A DNA stretch of 64,000 nt from NCBI GenBank assembly GCA_900540855.1, contig UQHK01000002.1, positions 137,639 to 201,638 of the forward strand, written 5' to 3'. The translations under genes were made by a program, and so were the position numbers. The notes beneath the pieces were generated by a model. It worked only from the letters and a program-made list of their open reading frames with translations. It did not search any database and was not told the origin of the DNA. The first letter of the stretch is position 1. Each line of letters starts with the position of its first letter. Positions 18,056-27,015 of this stretch are shown piece by piece. The stretch is from an uncultured Collinsella sp. (GTDB lineage: Bacteria > Actinomycetota > Coriobacteriia > Coriobacteriales > Coriobacteriaceae).

Positions 18056-18850
18056 CTATTCCGCAGCGCCGCTCTCGGTTCCATACGACGACACCGGCAC
18101 CTCGACCACATGGTGATATCGATCGATATAGATGGCGCGGGCACCCAGGCGTCGCACCAAATCTTGATGGTGCGTACTCATCAAAACCGTCTTACCGGCA
18201 GCAACGTAGGTCAGCAAAAAGTTGACTACGATGTCGCACGAGTCCTCATCGAGCCCGTTGGTGGGCTCATCGAGCACTAGGATATCGGGGTTCATCGACA
18301 CGACCGCAGCCAGCGCAACGCGCTTCTTTTGCCCGCCCGAAAGCTGATAGGGCGAGGCATCGACCAGATCGGCAACCTGGAACAGCTCCATGGCATCGCG
18401 CACGCGGCGCTCGAGCTCGTCTGCCGGCAGCCCCATCTGCGCGGGACCAAAAGCAACTTCCTCGCCCACCGTAGCGCAGAACAGCTGGGCGTCGGCATTT
18501 TGAAACACAAAACCTACGCGCTGATGAAAACGCTGAGCGGCCGCGGAATCCTTGAGATATGCCGCATCGATCACGTGCCCGTCAAACAGGTACGCACCCG
18601 CGTCCGCTAGTTCAAGACCGTTGATAAGGCGCATAATCGTCGTCTTACCGCAGCCGTTGGGACCGAGTAGGGCAACGAGTTCACCACGATCGACCTGCAG
18701 CGACACACCATCGACAACCGTATGCCCCGCATAGGAGAACACCACGTCGCGAAACTCGATGAGCGGCACGCTCTTGGCGCCAGTAGCACCGCTCGCGCCC
18801 ATCACGCCATTCGTATCGTTTGCCAAAACGTCGCCCTTCCCTATCCACAT
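18056..18850 (-). CDS. cbiO: ABC ATPase of the ECF-type cobalt/nickel importer
   Basis: 264 residues from the ATG at 18848-18850; a TTG at 18826 with a better GGAAGG is an alternative start. Walker A GPNGCGKTT, Q-loop FVFQNADAQLF, signature YQLSGGQKKRVALA, Walker B ILVLDEPTNGLD and the H-loop STHHQDL are all present. The NADAQLF stretch is typical of CbiO/EcfA ATPases. Last gene of cbiMN-cbiQ-cbiO; energises metal uptake with the CbiQ transmembrane subunit. Confidence 0.9.
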   Translation of the reverse strand: MWIGKGDVLANDTNGVMGASGATGAKSVPLIEFRDVVFSYAGHTVVDGVSLQVDRGELVALLGPNGCGKTTIMRLINGLELADAGAYLFDGHVIDAAYLKDSAAAQRFHQRVGFVFQNADAQLFCATVGEEVAFGPAQMGLPADELERRVRDAMELFQVADLVDASPYQLSGGQKKRVALAAVVSMNPDILVLDEPTNGLDEDSCDIVVNFLLTYVAAGKTVLMSTHHQDLVRRLGARAIYIDRYHHVVEVPVSSYGTESGAAE

Positions 18851-18870
18851 CGACGGCTCGGCCGCCCGCG

Positions 18871-19713
18871 CTACAGCACCGCGCACAACACGGCGAGCAG
18901 AACCACGCCGGCCGCATAGACCGCATCGCGCCAGCCAAACCCGGCGCGTGCAGGCGCCGGGTACACGCCGGCAAAGCCGCGGCAAAGCATAGCCTCGTCC
19001 ATCGCGCGGCTGCACTCCATCGCCTTGATAAACGTCATGCCCATGATACCCGCCAGCGAGTCGGTGCGCGAAAAACCCGCAGGCGCGGAACCGACGCTGC
19101 GCAGCATGACCGATTCGCACAGATCGTGTGCTGTGCGTCCCAGCACCTCGATATGCTTGAGCGCCATATCGAAAGTAAAGATGACCTCGTCGGGCAGGTG
19201 CAGCATCTTAAGCGCCGCCGACATGCGGCTCCAGGTGAGCGTCCACGAAACACCCAGCACCAGCGACACGTTAATGAACGTCTTGAGTGCAATCTTGAGC
19301 ATGGCGCCCGAGGCAGAAGCACCCAGCAGCAGGGCAGGCAGCGCCAGAACCACGGCAAACCCCGCGGCAGCCAACGCCGGCACAAAGGTAGCGCGCAGCC
19401 CGCGTACGGGGCGCACCGCGACCAGCACCAACGCGATCGCCGCCATCAACATCATGTACAGCGGGCTTTGCGTCAGACACACGCACAGGACGCAAACGAA
19501 CATCCCTAACAGGCGCACCGGAGCCGAAACGCAAGAAAGGGCGCGGTCGACCATCGACCCGCCCTTGTTCGCGCCTCCACCCAGGCGAACCCGCTCAAGC
19601 AGGCTCGCCAGGTGCAGGACGTTCTTTTGCATCACACGATGCCGAGCCCCCGCGGGCTCGTATCGCTCCTCGGCCGCAAGCCAACTAGGCAGCTCGGCTA
19701 TTGCCATGAGCAC
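18871..19713 (-). CDS. cbiQ: Transmembrane subunit CbiQ/NikQ
   Basis: 280 residues from a GTG (ATG two codons later is equally possible), overlapping the end of the CbiMN gene. It has about five or six hydrophobic helices and the EcfT-family motif regions ALKHIEVLGRTAHDLCESVMLRSVG and FIKAMECSRAMDEAMLCRGF (A-R-G-type coupling helices, here S-R-A-M and C-R-G). It couples CbiO ATP hydrolysis to the substrate-binding CbiM component. Confidence 0.85.
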   Translation of the reverse strand: MLMAIAELPSWLAAEERYEPAGARHRVMQKNVLHLASLLERVRLGGGANKGGSMVDRALSCVSAPVRLLGMFVCVLCVCLTQSPLYMMLMAAIALVLVAVRPVRGLRATFVPALAAAGFAVVLALPALLLGASASGAMLKIALKTFINVSLVLGVSWTLTWSRMSAALKMLHLPDEVIFTFDMALKHIEVLGRTAHDLCESVMLRSVGSAPAGFSRTDSLAGIMGMTFIKAMECSRAMDEAMLCRGFAGVYPAPARAGFGWRDAVYAAGVVLLAVLCAVL

Positions 19714-20770
19714 CGCTTTCCTTGACCGTCAGCGAGACCAGGCGGAATGCGATGGTGAGCACCGCCACGCCAATCACGCCCGAAAGAATATACATCGCGG
19801 CCTGGCCGGCAAAGCCAAGGCCCTGCTCCTCGGAATAGGCCTGCAGATAATCGCCCGTGGGCAGGGCATCGGCAAAGGTCGGAGTGTCGAGACCGACCGA
19901 AGCCTGCAGACTGTCGTCACCAGCCTCCTGAACGGCGATCGCGGCGCCCTCGGCGTCCCACTCACCCCAGGCGTCACCGGTGGCAAGCAAGCCGAGCGGC
20001 GTAGCCACGACAAGCACGGCGACCAGGATGAGCGTGGGGACCAGCGAGGTCTTCTTGGCGGCAGCGCCCTCGGCAGCAAACTGGCCATCGACGGCCTCGG
20101 GCCCGACGATAACGCTCGGCGCCGTCTTCTTAATGAAACCGTAGATGGCGGCCGTCGCCACGCCCTCGACCACGCCAGCAACCAACATATGCGGAATCAT
20201 CATGGCCGGAATGGCAACGGACAGCGGGAAGGGGCAGTACAGTGGAGCGCCCGAAGCGTTGGTGAAGAGCATCGGCTGAATACCGAACTCGATCGCCGCG
20301 CACATGGCCGCCAGGCACAGGCCGACCCAACCGCTCACGATGGCAGAAACCGAGGTGCCCCAGCTCTTGTCGTGCAGACGGCTGTTGAGCGCACGGAACA
20401 CGATAGCAGCGGTAAACGGCAGCACAAAGGCCATGTTAAAGCAGTTTGCGCCAAAGGACAGAACGCCGCCGTCGCCAAACAGCAGCGCCTGCAGCGCCAG
20501 CGCGACCGAAACCGCGATGGCACCGGCCTCGGGACCCAGCAGCAGCGCGATGAGCGCGCCACCAACGGCGTGACCAGTGGTGCCACCGGGGAGCGGCACG
20601 TTGAACATCATGAGCAAGAAGGAAAATGCGGCGCAGATGCCCAGGAACGCCATATGCTCGCGATCGAGCGTGGCGCGTACCTTTTTGATGCAATGGACCC
20701 AAACGGGCACCATCGCCACCGCCATGACGGCATCGGTCTGCGGGGACAGGTAGTTATCTGGAATGTGCAT
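19685..20770 (-). CDS. Fused CbiM-CbiN metal-binding component, probably for nickel
   Basis: 361 residues. The N-terminus MHIPDNYLSP carries the Met-His metal-binding site that must stay at the mature N-terminus in CbiM/NikM proteins, followed by six or seven membrane helices (GGTTGHAVGGALIALLLGPEAG). Residues about 245-345 match a CbiN/NikN-like unit: helix, extracytoplasmic loop, helix. The fusion is known in NikMN proteins. The NikR-type operator upstream points to nickel rather than cobalt; no B12 riboswitch is visible. Confidence 0.87.
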   Translation of the reverse strand: MHIPDNYLSPQTDAVMAVAMVPVWVHCIKKVRATLDREHMAFLGICAAFSFLLMMFNVPLPGGTTGHAVGGALIALLLGPEAGAIAVSVALALQALLFGDGGVLSFGANCFNMAFVLPFTAAIVFRALNSRLHDKSWGTSVSAIVSGWVGLCLAAMCAAIEFGIQPMLFTNASGAPLYCPFPLSVAIPAMMIPHMLVAGVVEGVATAAIYGFIKKTAPSVIVGPEAVDGQFAAEGAAAKKTSLVPTLILVAVLVVATPLGLLATGDAWGEWDAEGAAIAVQEAGDDSLQASVGLDTPTFADALPTGDYLQAYSEEQGLGFAGQAAMYILSGVIGVAVLTIAFRLVSLTVKESGAHGNSRAA

Positions 20771-20827
20771 ATACGCCTCCCGGTTGCCGGCACATGGGAT
20801 TGCAGCGCCGCTTGAACCATTTCATCA

Positions 20828-20855
20828 GTGTTACGAGCTAGATGATTCGTAACAC
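20828..20855 (-). promoter_or_regulatory. NikR-type operator upstream of the metal importer
   Basis: GTGTTAC-N14-GTAACAC, a perfect inverted repeat 58 bases before the cbiMN start. This is the spaced palindrome described for NikR sites outside enterobacteria. The nikR gene is not in the window. Confidence 0.7.
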
Positions 20856-20873
20856 GCCGCAGGCTATGATAGC

Positions 20874-20912
20874 AAAACGGCGCGCCGCCACAAAAGCAGC
20901 ACGCCGTTTTGT
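20874..20912 (-). terminator. Hairpin terminator downstream of pheT
   Basis: CAAAACGGCG pairs with CGCCGTTTTG around a GC-rich interior. It lies about 110 bases after the pheT stop and just upstream of the nickel operator, separating the two transcripts. Confidence 0.65.
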
Positions 20913-21020
20913 AATGCGCGTGTCATATATGCAGGGTCAGCGATGCCTTATTCCGAACACCGCGGTCGCGCAGAGCTCCGCAGCAACCGCCATCAGGCCC
21001 TACGCCCCCCATCGCAAGCC

Positions 21021-23474
21021 CTAGCCGCGGACCTCGCCGTTTACGCCCTTGCACACCTTGGTGACGATCTTCTGGTGCGCCTTCTCGACCTCTTCGCTGG
21101 TAAGCGTGTGGTCGTCGGAGCGATACGTAAGCGCAAAGGCCATGGACTTTTTGCCCGCTCCGATGCGGATGGGATCGCGGTAGACGTCGAACAGGCGCAC
21201 GCCCTCGAGCAGCTTGCCGCCGGCACTCGTAATGCGACGCTCAAGATCCTCGCAGGTCACAGTGTTGTCGACCACGATAGCAAGGTCGTGCTCAACGGCC
21301 GGGTACTGCGAGAACTCACGGTAGTTCTCCTGATTGCGGGCGCCCTTGATCAGCTTGTCCAGATCGAGCTCAAAGGCAACGACAACCTCGTCAATGCCCA
21401 TAGCCTCGCGCGCCTCGGGGTGAATCTCGCCGACCCAGCCCAGCACGGTGCCGCCGGACAGAACCTCAGCCGCACGGCCCGGCTGCAAAAAGGCATAGCC
21501 CTCGCCCTCGACGGGACGGAAGCGGACCTTCTCGATGCGCAGCTGGGCGAGCAGCTCCTCGACAATGCCCTTGCCAAAGAAGAAACGCAGCTTGCGGTAC
21601 TTCATGTTCCAAGACTGCTCGCTCCACTGGCCCGAGAGCACACCCGCCACGGACTTGGTCTCCTTGGGCAGGCTGGCATTCTCGCGACCGTGGAATAGGC
21701 TGCCGACCTCGTACAGATGCACGTTAGGCGTGCCGTGGGCCTCGTTGTAGGCCACAGACTGCAGCAGACCCGGCAGCAACGAGCGGCGCATCTCGGTCTG
21801 CTCGGCCACCAGCGGGTTCATGAGAACCACGGGGCAGCCGCGGCCCTCGGTGGACATACCGATCTTCTCCAGGTCGCCCGGGGCGGCAAAGCCAAAGGTC
21901 GTAGTCTCGTTGAGGCCACAGGCGCGCAGGATCTCGCCGACCTTGCGGGTGAGCTTCTGCTCGCGGGTCAGGCCGCCGATGTGGTTCTTGGCAGCCGGGA
22001 TGGTCGCCGTCACGCGGCCCATGCCCCACAGGCGCAGGACCTCCTCGATCAGGTCGATCTCACGCGGCAGGTCGGGACGGAAGCTCGGCGGCGTGACCAT
22101 GAAGTCCTCGCCGTCGCGCTCGACGGTGCAGCCCAGACGGGTGAGCGAACGCTCGATAAAGTCGGGCTCGATGTCGGCACCGCAGATGGCATGCACGCGG
22201 GCCAGGCGCAGCCTAATGCTGTCGATGGTCTTGGGCGCGGAGAACACGTCCACATAGCCGGGGGCGACCTCGCCGCCGGCGATCTCCTCGATAAGCGCGC
22301 ACGTCACATTGGCGACGTCCACGCAGCCGGTCTCGTCGACCTGGCGCTCAAAGCGGATGGAGGCGTCGGAGATCAGCGACAGGTCACGGCTGGTGTGCGA
22401 GGTGCGGCCGGCGTTGAAGCAGGCGCTCTCGACCATCACGTCAACGGTATCGTCCTCGATCTCGGAATCCATGCCGCCCATAACGCCGGCCAACGCCACG
22501 GGGCGCTCGCCGTCGGTGATAAGGCCCATGCCGGCGTCGAGCACGCGCTCCTCGCCATCGAGCGTCGTGAATTTCTCATCCTGCTGGGCGGCGCGAACCA
22601 CCACGCGACGGTGGCCATCGCGCTCGGCAAAGGTGTCCAGGTCAAAGGCGTGCAGCGGCTGACCGGTGAGCATCATCACGTAGTTGGTGATGTCGACGAT
22701 GTTGTTGTGCGGACGCACGCCCAGGGCGTTAAGGCGCTTGACCATCCAGTCGGGCGACGGGCCGACCTTCACGTTGCGCACGATGCGGGCGACATAGCGG
22801 TCGCACAGGCCCTCGTCGGCAATCTCGACGGAAAGCTCGTCGTCGGTCGCGCGGCCAGTCTCCGCCTTGATGGCGGGCAGCTCAACGTGGAAATCGCGAT
22901 CGAAAATGGCGCCGGTCTCGCGGGCCATGCCGATCATGGACAGGCAGTCGGGGCGGTTGGGCGTGATCTCGCAGTCGAGCACAGTATCACTCGAGCCCAC
23001 ATACTCGGCAAACGGCATGCCGCAGGGCGTATCCTCGGGCAGGATCATAATGCCAGAGTGGTCGCCGCCCAGGCCGAGCTCGCGTGCGGAGCAGTTCATG
23101 CCCATGGACACGACGCCGCGAAGCTTGCTCTTCTTGATCTTGACGTCGCCGGGCAGAACTGCGCCGATCATGGCCGTGACGATGTGGTCGCCGGCCTCGA
23201 AGTTCTGCGCGCCGCAGACGATCTGCAGCGGAGCGGGGTTGCCAACGGCGTCGAGGTTCTTGTCACCCACGTCGACCGAGCACACATACATGTGGTCGCT
23301 ATCGGGGTGCGGGGTCTTGGTGAGTACCTTGGCGGTCACCACGTGGTCGAAGGACTCGCCCACGGTGTCGATCGCCTCGACCTCGGTGCCGGTACGGATA
23401 TATTCGTCCGAAAGGGTCTTGGGATCCTCCGGAATATCGATCATGGTCTTGAGCCAGTCGTAAGAAACGCGCAT
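21021..23474 (-). CDS. pheT: Phenylalanine-tRNA ligase beta subunit
   Basis: 817 residues. Domains in order: EMAP/tRNA-binding domain (about 40-150), B3/4 editing domain, B5 (about 400-475), catalytic-like core, and the C-terminal FDX-ACB anticodon-binding domain ending RITSAGGKLLEGVRLFDVYR. With PheS it forms the alpha2-beta2 enzyme that charges tRNA-Phe. It follows pheS by 180 bases, a wider gap than usual, so the spacer 23475-23654 may hold a processing signal, but no gene is seen there. Confidence 0.96.
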   Translation of the reverse strand: MRVSYDWLKTMIDIPEDPKTLSDEYIRTGTEVEAIDTVGESFDHVVTAKVLTKTPHPDSDHMYVCSVDVGDKNLDAVGNPAPLQIVCGAQNFEAGDHIVTAMIGAVLPGDVKIKKSKLRGVVSMGMNCSARELGLGGDHSGIMILPEDTPCGMPFAEYVGSSDTVLDCEITPNRPDCLSMIGMARETGAIFDRDFHVELPAIKAETGRATDDELSVEIADEGLCDRYVARIVRNVKVGPSPDWMVKRLNALGVRPHNNIVDITNYVMMLTGQPLHAFDLDTFAERDGHRRVVVRAAQQDEKFTTLDGEERVLDAGMGLITDGERPVALAGVMGGMDSEIEDDTVDVMVESACFNAGRTSHTSRDLSLISDASIRFERQVDETGCVDVANVTCALIEEIAGGEVAPGYVDVFSAPKTIDSIRLRLARVHAICGADIEPDFIERSLTRLGCTVERDGEDFMVTPPSFRPDLPREIDLIEEVLRLWGMGRVTATIPAAKNHIGGLTREQKLTRKVGEILRACGLNETTTFGFAAPGDLEKIGMSTEGRGCPVVLMNPLVAEQTEMRRSLLPGLLQSVAYNEAHGTPNVHLYEVGSLFHGRENASLPKETKSVAGVLSGQWSEQSWNMKYRKLRFFFGKGIVEELLAQLRIEKVRFRPVEGEGYAFLQPGRAAEVLSGGTVLGWVGEIHPEAREAMGIDEVVVAFELDLDKLIKGARNQENYREFSQYPAVEHDLAIVVDNTVTCEDLERRITSAGGKLLEGVRLFDVYRDPIRIGAGKKSMAFALTYRSDDHTLTSEEVEKAHQKIVTKVCKGVNGEVRG

Positions 23475-23654
23475 CTAACTGGTCTCCTTTCATCTGTAAC
23501 GCCTGCAATAAACAGACGGAAAACTCCAGCTACGGAGACGGGTTTCCGAGGTGCCGCAGATTGCCTTGAAAGAGGAGGGCAGCGTACTTAGGTACGCAAC
23601 CGACGATTGAAAGGCAAGGTGCGGTGGCTCGGGAAGCCGCCGGGACAGGTCAAC

Positions 23655-24731
23655 TTAAAATTGGTTCAAGAAGCGCATATCGCCCGTCATGAGCGTTCTG
23701 AGGTCCGGCAGGTCGTAGCGCAGGGCCGCGACGCGCTCGGCGCCAATGCCAAAGGCGAAGCCGGTGTACTTCTCGGGATCGATGCCGCAGTTGATCAGGA
23801 CGTTGGGGTCGACCATGCCGCAGCCCAAGATCTCGATCCAGCCGCTGTGCTTGCAGAAGTTGCAGCCCTTGCCGCCGCACACGTGGCAGCTCACGTCCAC
23901 CTCGCAGCTGGGCTCGGTGAAGGGGAAGAAGTGCGGGCGGTAACGCGTCTTGCGATCCTCGCCAAACATGCACTTAACAAAGTAGTCGAGCGTGCCCTTC
24001 AGGTCGCCAAAGGTGATGCCCTCGTCGACGACCAGGCCCTCGATCTGGTTGAACTGCGGCAGGTGGCAGGCATCGGCCGTGTCGGGACGGTAGACGGTGC
24101 CCGGGCAGATCATGTAGATGGGCGGCTTCTGCGACTCCATAGTGTGGATCTGCACGCCCGAAGTCTGGGTGCGCAGCAGCACGTCGGACTCGCCGTGGGC
24201 GTGAGCCTCGGGGTGCGCGACGCTGCCGGGGTTGTTGTCGACCACGTAGAAGGTATCGCGGGCCGAGCGGCTCGGGTGATCCATGGGAGCGTTGAGCGCG
24301 GTGAAGTTGTAGTAAGAGGTGTCGACCATGGGGCCGGACTCGACGGTGTAGCCGATGCCGCAGAAGATGTCCTCGGCCTCCTCGATGATTTGCTTGATCA
24401 GGTGCTGGTGGCCGATCTGCGGACGGATGCCCGGCAGCGTGATGTCGACGGCGTCGTGCTCGAGTGCGCGCTTGAGGGCGGCGGCCTTCATCTCGGTGTT
24501 TCGCTCGTCGAGCATGCCCTCGATCAGCTGGCGCATCTCGTTGGCGCGCTTGCCCATGACGGGACGATCCTCGGGGGCGAGCTTGCCCATCATGCGCATC
24601 AAGCCGGTGATACGACCCTTGCGACCGAGCAGCTCAACACGCGCAGCCTCGAGCTTGGCGGCGTCATCGGCGCCTGCGACGAGCTCCTTGGCCTCTTCCT
24701 CGAGTTTGACCAGATCATCAATCAGACTCAT
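23655..24731 (-). CDS. pheS: Phenylalanine-tRNA ligase alpha subunit
   Basis: 358 residues from ATG at 24729-24731 with AAAGGGAAG upstream. N-terminal coiled-coil, then class II motifs: motif 1 around HPLI-type GHQHLIKQIIEEAEDIFCGIGY, motif 2 (FRPHFFPFTEPSCEVDV), and motif 3 near the end (GFAFGIGAERVAALRY). The phenylalanine-binding FPFTEPS is intact. The transcript is controlled by the T-box immediately upstream. Confidence 0.96.
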   Translation of the reverse strand: MSLIDDLVKLEEEAKELVAGADDAAKLEAARVELLGRKGRITGLMRMMGKLAPEDRPVMGKRANEMRQLIEGMLDERNTEMKAAALKRALEHDAVDITLPGIRPQIGHQHLIKQIIEEAEDIFCGIGYTVESGPMVDTSYYNFTALNAPMDHPSRSARDTFYVVDNNPGSVAHPEAHAHGESDVLLRTQTSGVQIHTMESQKPPIYMICPGTVYRPDTADACHLPQFNQIEGLVVDEGITFGDLKGTLDYFVKCMFGEDRKTRYRPHFFPFTEPSCEVDVSCHVCGGKGCNFCKHSGWIEILGCGMVDPNVLINCGIDPEKYTGFAFGIGAERVAALRYDLPDLRTLMTGDMRFLNQF

Positions 24732-24815
24732 GTCTTCCCTTTCGTCTCTCGCGCATCCACTTGCCGCGGCGGCTGGAGCCACCCGGAGCTGCGGATGTGC
24801 GGCCCGGTTCGGTAA

Positions 24816-25075
24816 CAAAAAAACCGCCCTCGGGCATGTGCATTGCCCAAGGACGGTTGAATTCCGCGGTACCACCTTGTTTGACCCGGCGGATGTCTGG
24901 CCCGCCGCGCCCACTCTGTGCCCCTTGTCGCGAGGCTCACGGCTTCCCTACTGGGGCTTCGCCGCCGCTGGCCGCGTGCCCGTTGAGGTCGCTGCTCGGG
25001 AGTGAACGCTTGGCCCTTGTCACCGCAGGAAGGCTCGCAGCCCATGACCTTCCCTCTCTTGCCGGCGACGCGGCG
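24816..25075 (-). promoter_or_regulatory. T-box leader controlling pheST
   Basis: On the minus strand the T-box sequence AAGGTGGTACCGCGG (24865-24879) is followed by a terminator hairpin and seven T (to about 24817). Upstream is a long stem I region beginning near AGAGAGGGAAGG, with a UUC triplet in GAGCCUUCCUG as the likely Phe specifier. Uncharged tRNA-Phe would favour the antiterminator and permit pheST expression. The gene starts about 85 bases further on. Boundaries are approximate. Confidence 0.88.
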
Positions 25076-25235
25076 GGCAAAACCCTCTCCGTCAACGCAT
25101 TGGGCTATAGGATAACACATTCTGCGTGTGCATCGCCGCGTTCCGTTTTGTTCGCACTGGGTACAAGGCAGGTAGCTGTGCAAACTGGCCGCGCGCCCAC
25201 CCGAAGCGCTCGGCTCACGAGATCAAGGATATGGT

Positions 25236-26810
25236 ATGGGAAAGAAACTCGATAAGAAGGCCGAGCCTGCAGCGGGCAAGACATCCAAAGGCATGAAGGT
25301 CGATAAGGCCGTCAAAAAATTCCGCAAGCTCGAAGGCAAGCTGTGGACTCGTGAGTACCTGCTCAAGATTGCCGAGTTTGACGGCGCGACCATTGCCCCC
25401 GCCAACGGCGCAGCAGCGCGTGCCGACGCCATGGGCACGCTTGCCGGCGAGCATCACAAGCTGCTGACCAGCGAAAAGTCTGTCGAACTTGTGCGCTCGC
25501 TGGCACGCGAGACCGTCTCCGGAGGCAAGATCGACGACCCGCAGCTGCTCGACGAGATCCGTGTGCTCGGCCGCGACCAGCGCGAGGCAAGCGCCATTCC
25601 CACCGAGGAGGCCGAGGCCTGGACCAGGCTCACCTGCGAGGCCGACGCCGTGTGGCACAAGGCCAAGACGGCCAATGACTGGGCGAGCTTTGAGCCCTAT
25701 GTGGATAGAATCGTCGGCCAGCTTAAGCATCAGGCCGAGCTCATGGACCCCAAGCGCGACCCATACGATGTTTGGCTCGACCAGTACGAGCGTGGCCTTT
25801 CCGCCAAGAGCTTCGACGCGTTTTGCGATGAGGTCAAGGCCACGGTCGTTCCGCTCGTGCACGCCATCGGCGAGCGCGGCCAGCAGCCAGCTGCCGACTT
25901 TTTGCACGCCCGCGTGCCCGAGGCTGCCCAGCGCGCCATGAGCTTCGACCTTATGAAGCTCGTCGGCCTGGACCTGAACGACACCACGCTTGCCTTTACC
26001 GAGCATCCGTTTAGCGAGGGCTTTGCCGTGGGTGATGCGCGCATCGCGACGCACATCTACGAAGACGACTGCATCTCCAACGTCTACAGCATCATCCACG
26101 AGGCGGGACATGCCATGTACGAGCTGGGCGTCAATCCGGCTTATGCGCGCACGTGCCTGGAGGGCGGCACTTCCATGGGCATCCACGAGAGCCAGAGCCG
26201 CTTCTTTGAGAACACCGTGGGCCGCAGCCGCGCCTTTATGGGACCGCTGCTGCAGGTACTGCGCCGTCACGCGCCCGAGGTCTACGGCGACGTGGACGAG
26301 GACACGCTCTACTGCGCCGTGAACATTGCGCAGCCGTCGCTGATCCGCACCGAAGCCGACGAGCTCACCTACCCGCTGCATATTATGGTGCGCTACCAGA
26401 TTGAGCGCATGCTGTTTGCCGGCGAGGCCACGGCCAAGGACATCCCCGCGCTTTGGAACCGCTTTATGGACGAGTACCTGGGCCTTCCCGTTCCCGACGA
26501 CACGCGCGGTTGTCTGCAGGACACGCACTGGAGCGGCGGCTCGTTTGGCTACTTCCCCACCTATGCGCTGGGCAGCGCCTACGACGCCATGTTTGTGCCG
26601 GCCATGTGCCGCGACGGCGTCGACCTTACCGGTGCCTGCGCGAGTGGCGATCTGTCACCCGTTCGCGCGTGGCTGGGCGAGCACATTTGGCAGTGGGGTC
26701 GCGCCAAAGACGCGCCGGAGCTCATCAAGGGCGCCTGCGGCATGGCCTTTGACGCCCGCTACTACTGCAGCTACCTGCAGGACAAGTTCACCACGCTGTA
26801 CGAGTTGTAA
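25236..26810 (+). CDS. M32-family metallocarboxypeptidase (Taq type)
   Basis: 524 residues, AAGGAT upstream. Zinc-binding HEAGH at 288-292 (family consensus HExxH) with the second motif GIHESQSRFFEN at about 315-326 supplying the Glu ligand, both diagnostic for M32. A Lys-rich start of about 25 residues precedes the helical domain. Cytosolic by appearance; removes C-terminal residues from peptides with broad specificity. Divergent from the pheST unit, sharing a 500-base upstream region with it. Confidence 0.92.
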   Translation: MGKKLDKKAEPAAGKTSKGMKVDKAVKKFRKLEGKLWTREYLLKIAEFDGATIAPANGAAARADAMGTLAGEHHKLLTSEKSVELVRSLARETVSGGKIDDPQLLDEIRVLGRDQREASAIPTEEAEAWTRLTCEADAVWHKAKTANDWASFEPYVDRIVGQLKHQAELMDPKRDPYDVWLDQYERGLSAKSFDAFCDEVKATVVPLVHAIGERGQQPAADFLHARVPEAAQRAMSFDLMKLVGLDLNDTTLAFTEHPFSEGFAVGDARIATHIYEDDCISNVYSIIHEAGHAMYELGVNPAYARTCLEGGTSMGIHESQSRFFENTVGRSRAFMGPLLQVLRRHAPEVYGDVDEDTLYCAVNIAQPSLIRTEADELTYPLHIMVRYQIERMLFAGEATAKDIPALWNRFMDEYLGLPVPDDTRGCLQDTHWSGGSFGYFPTYALGSAYDAMFVPAMCRDGVDLTGACASGDLSPVRAWLGEHIWQWGRAKDAPELIKGACGMAFDARYYCSYLQDKFTTLYEL

Positions 26811-26907
26811 GGATTGACCAGCACGCCATCGCCAACGCCAACTATGTTGACGCCAATGTCTTGGCAACGTCAGCGAAAACGACCCTAAGCGAGCAAGGCG
26901 ACGTGAA

Positions 26908-26940
26908 ATGAAAGGGCACTGACCTTCTGGTCGCGCCCTT
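26908..26940. terminator. Possible bidirectional terminator between convergent genes
   Basis: AAGGGC...GCCCTT outer stem with an inner TGACC/GGTCA-like stem; lies between the M32 gene and the convergent glmM. The T tracts are weak. Confidence 0.5.
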
Positions 26941-27015
26941 GAAATTGAACGTCAGATTGCCGCTTAGGGGCGTTTGCAGCGTCGAGCAGTTACGCGGTTT
27001 GGTAAAACCGCGTAA

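Noticed and set aside
20771..20870. Cobalamin riboswitch ahead of cbiMN
   Set aside because: The leader is too short and no B12-box-like sequence is visible; the spaced palindrome fits NikR.
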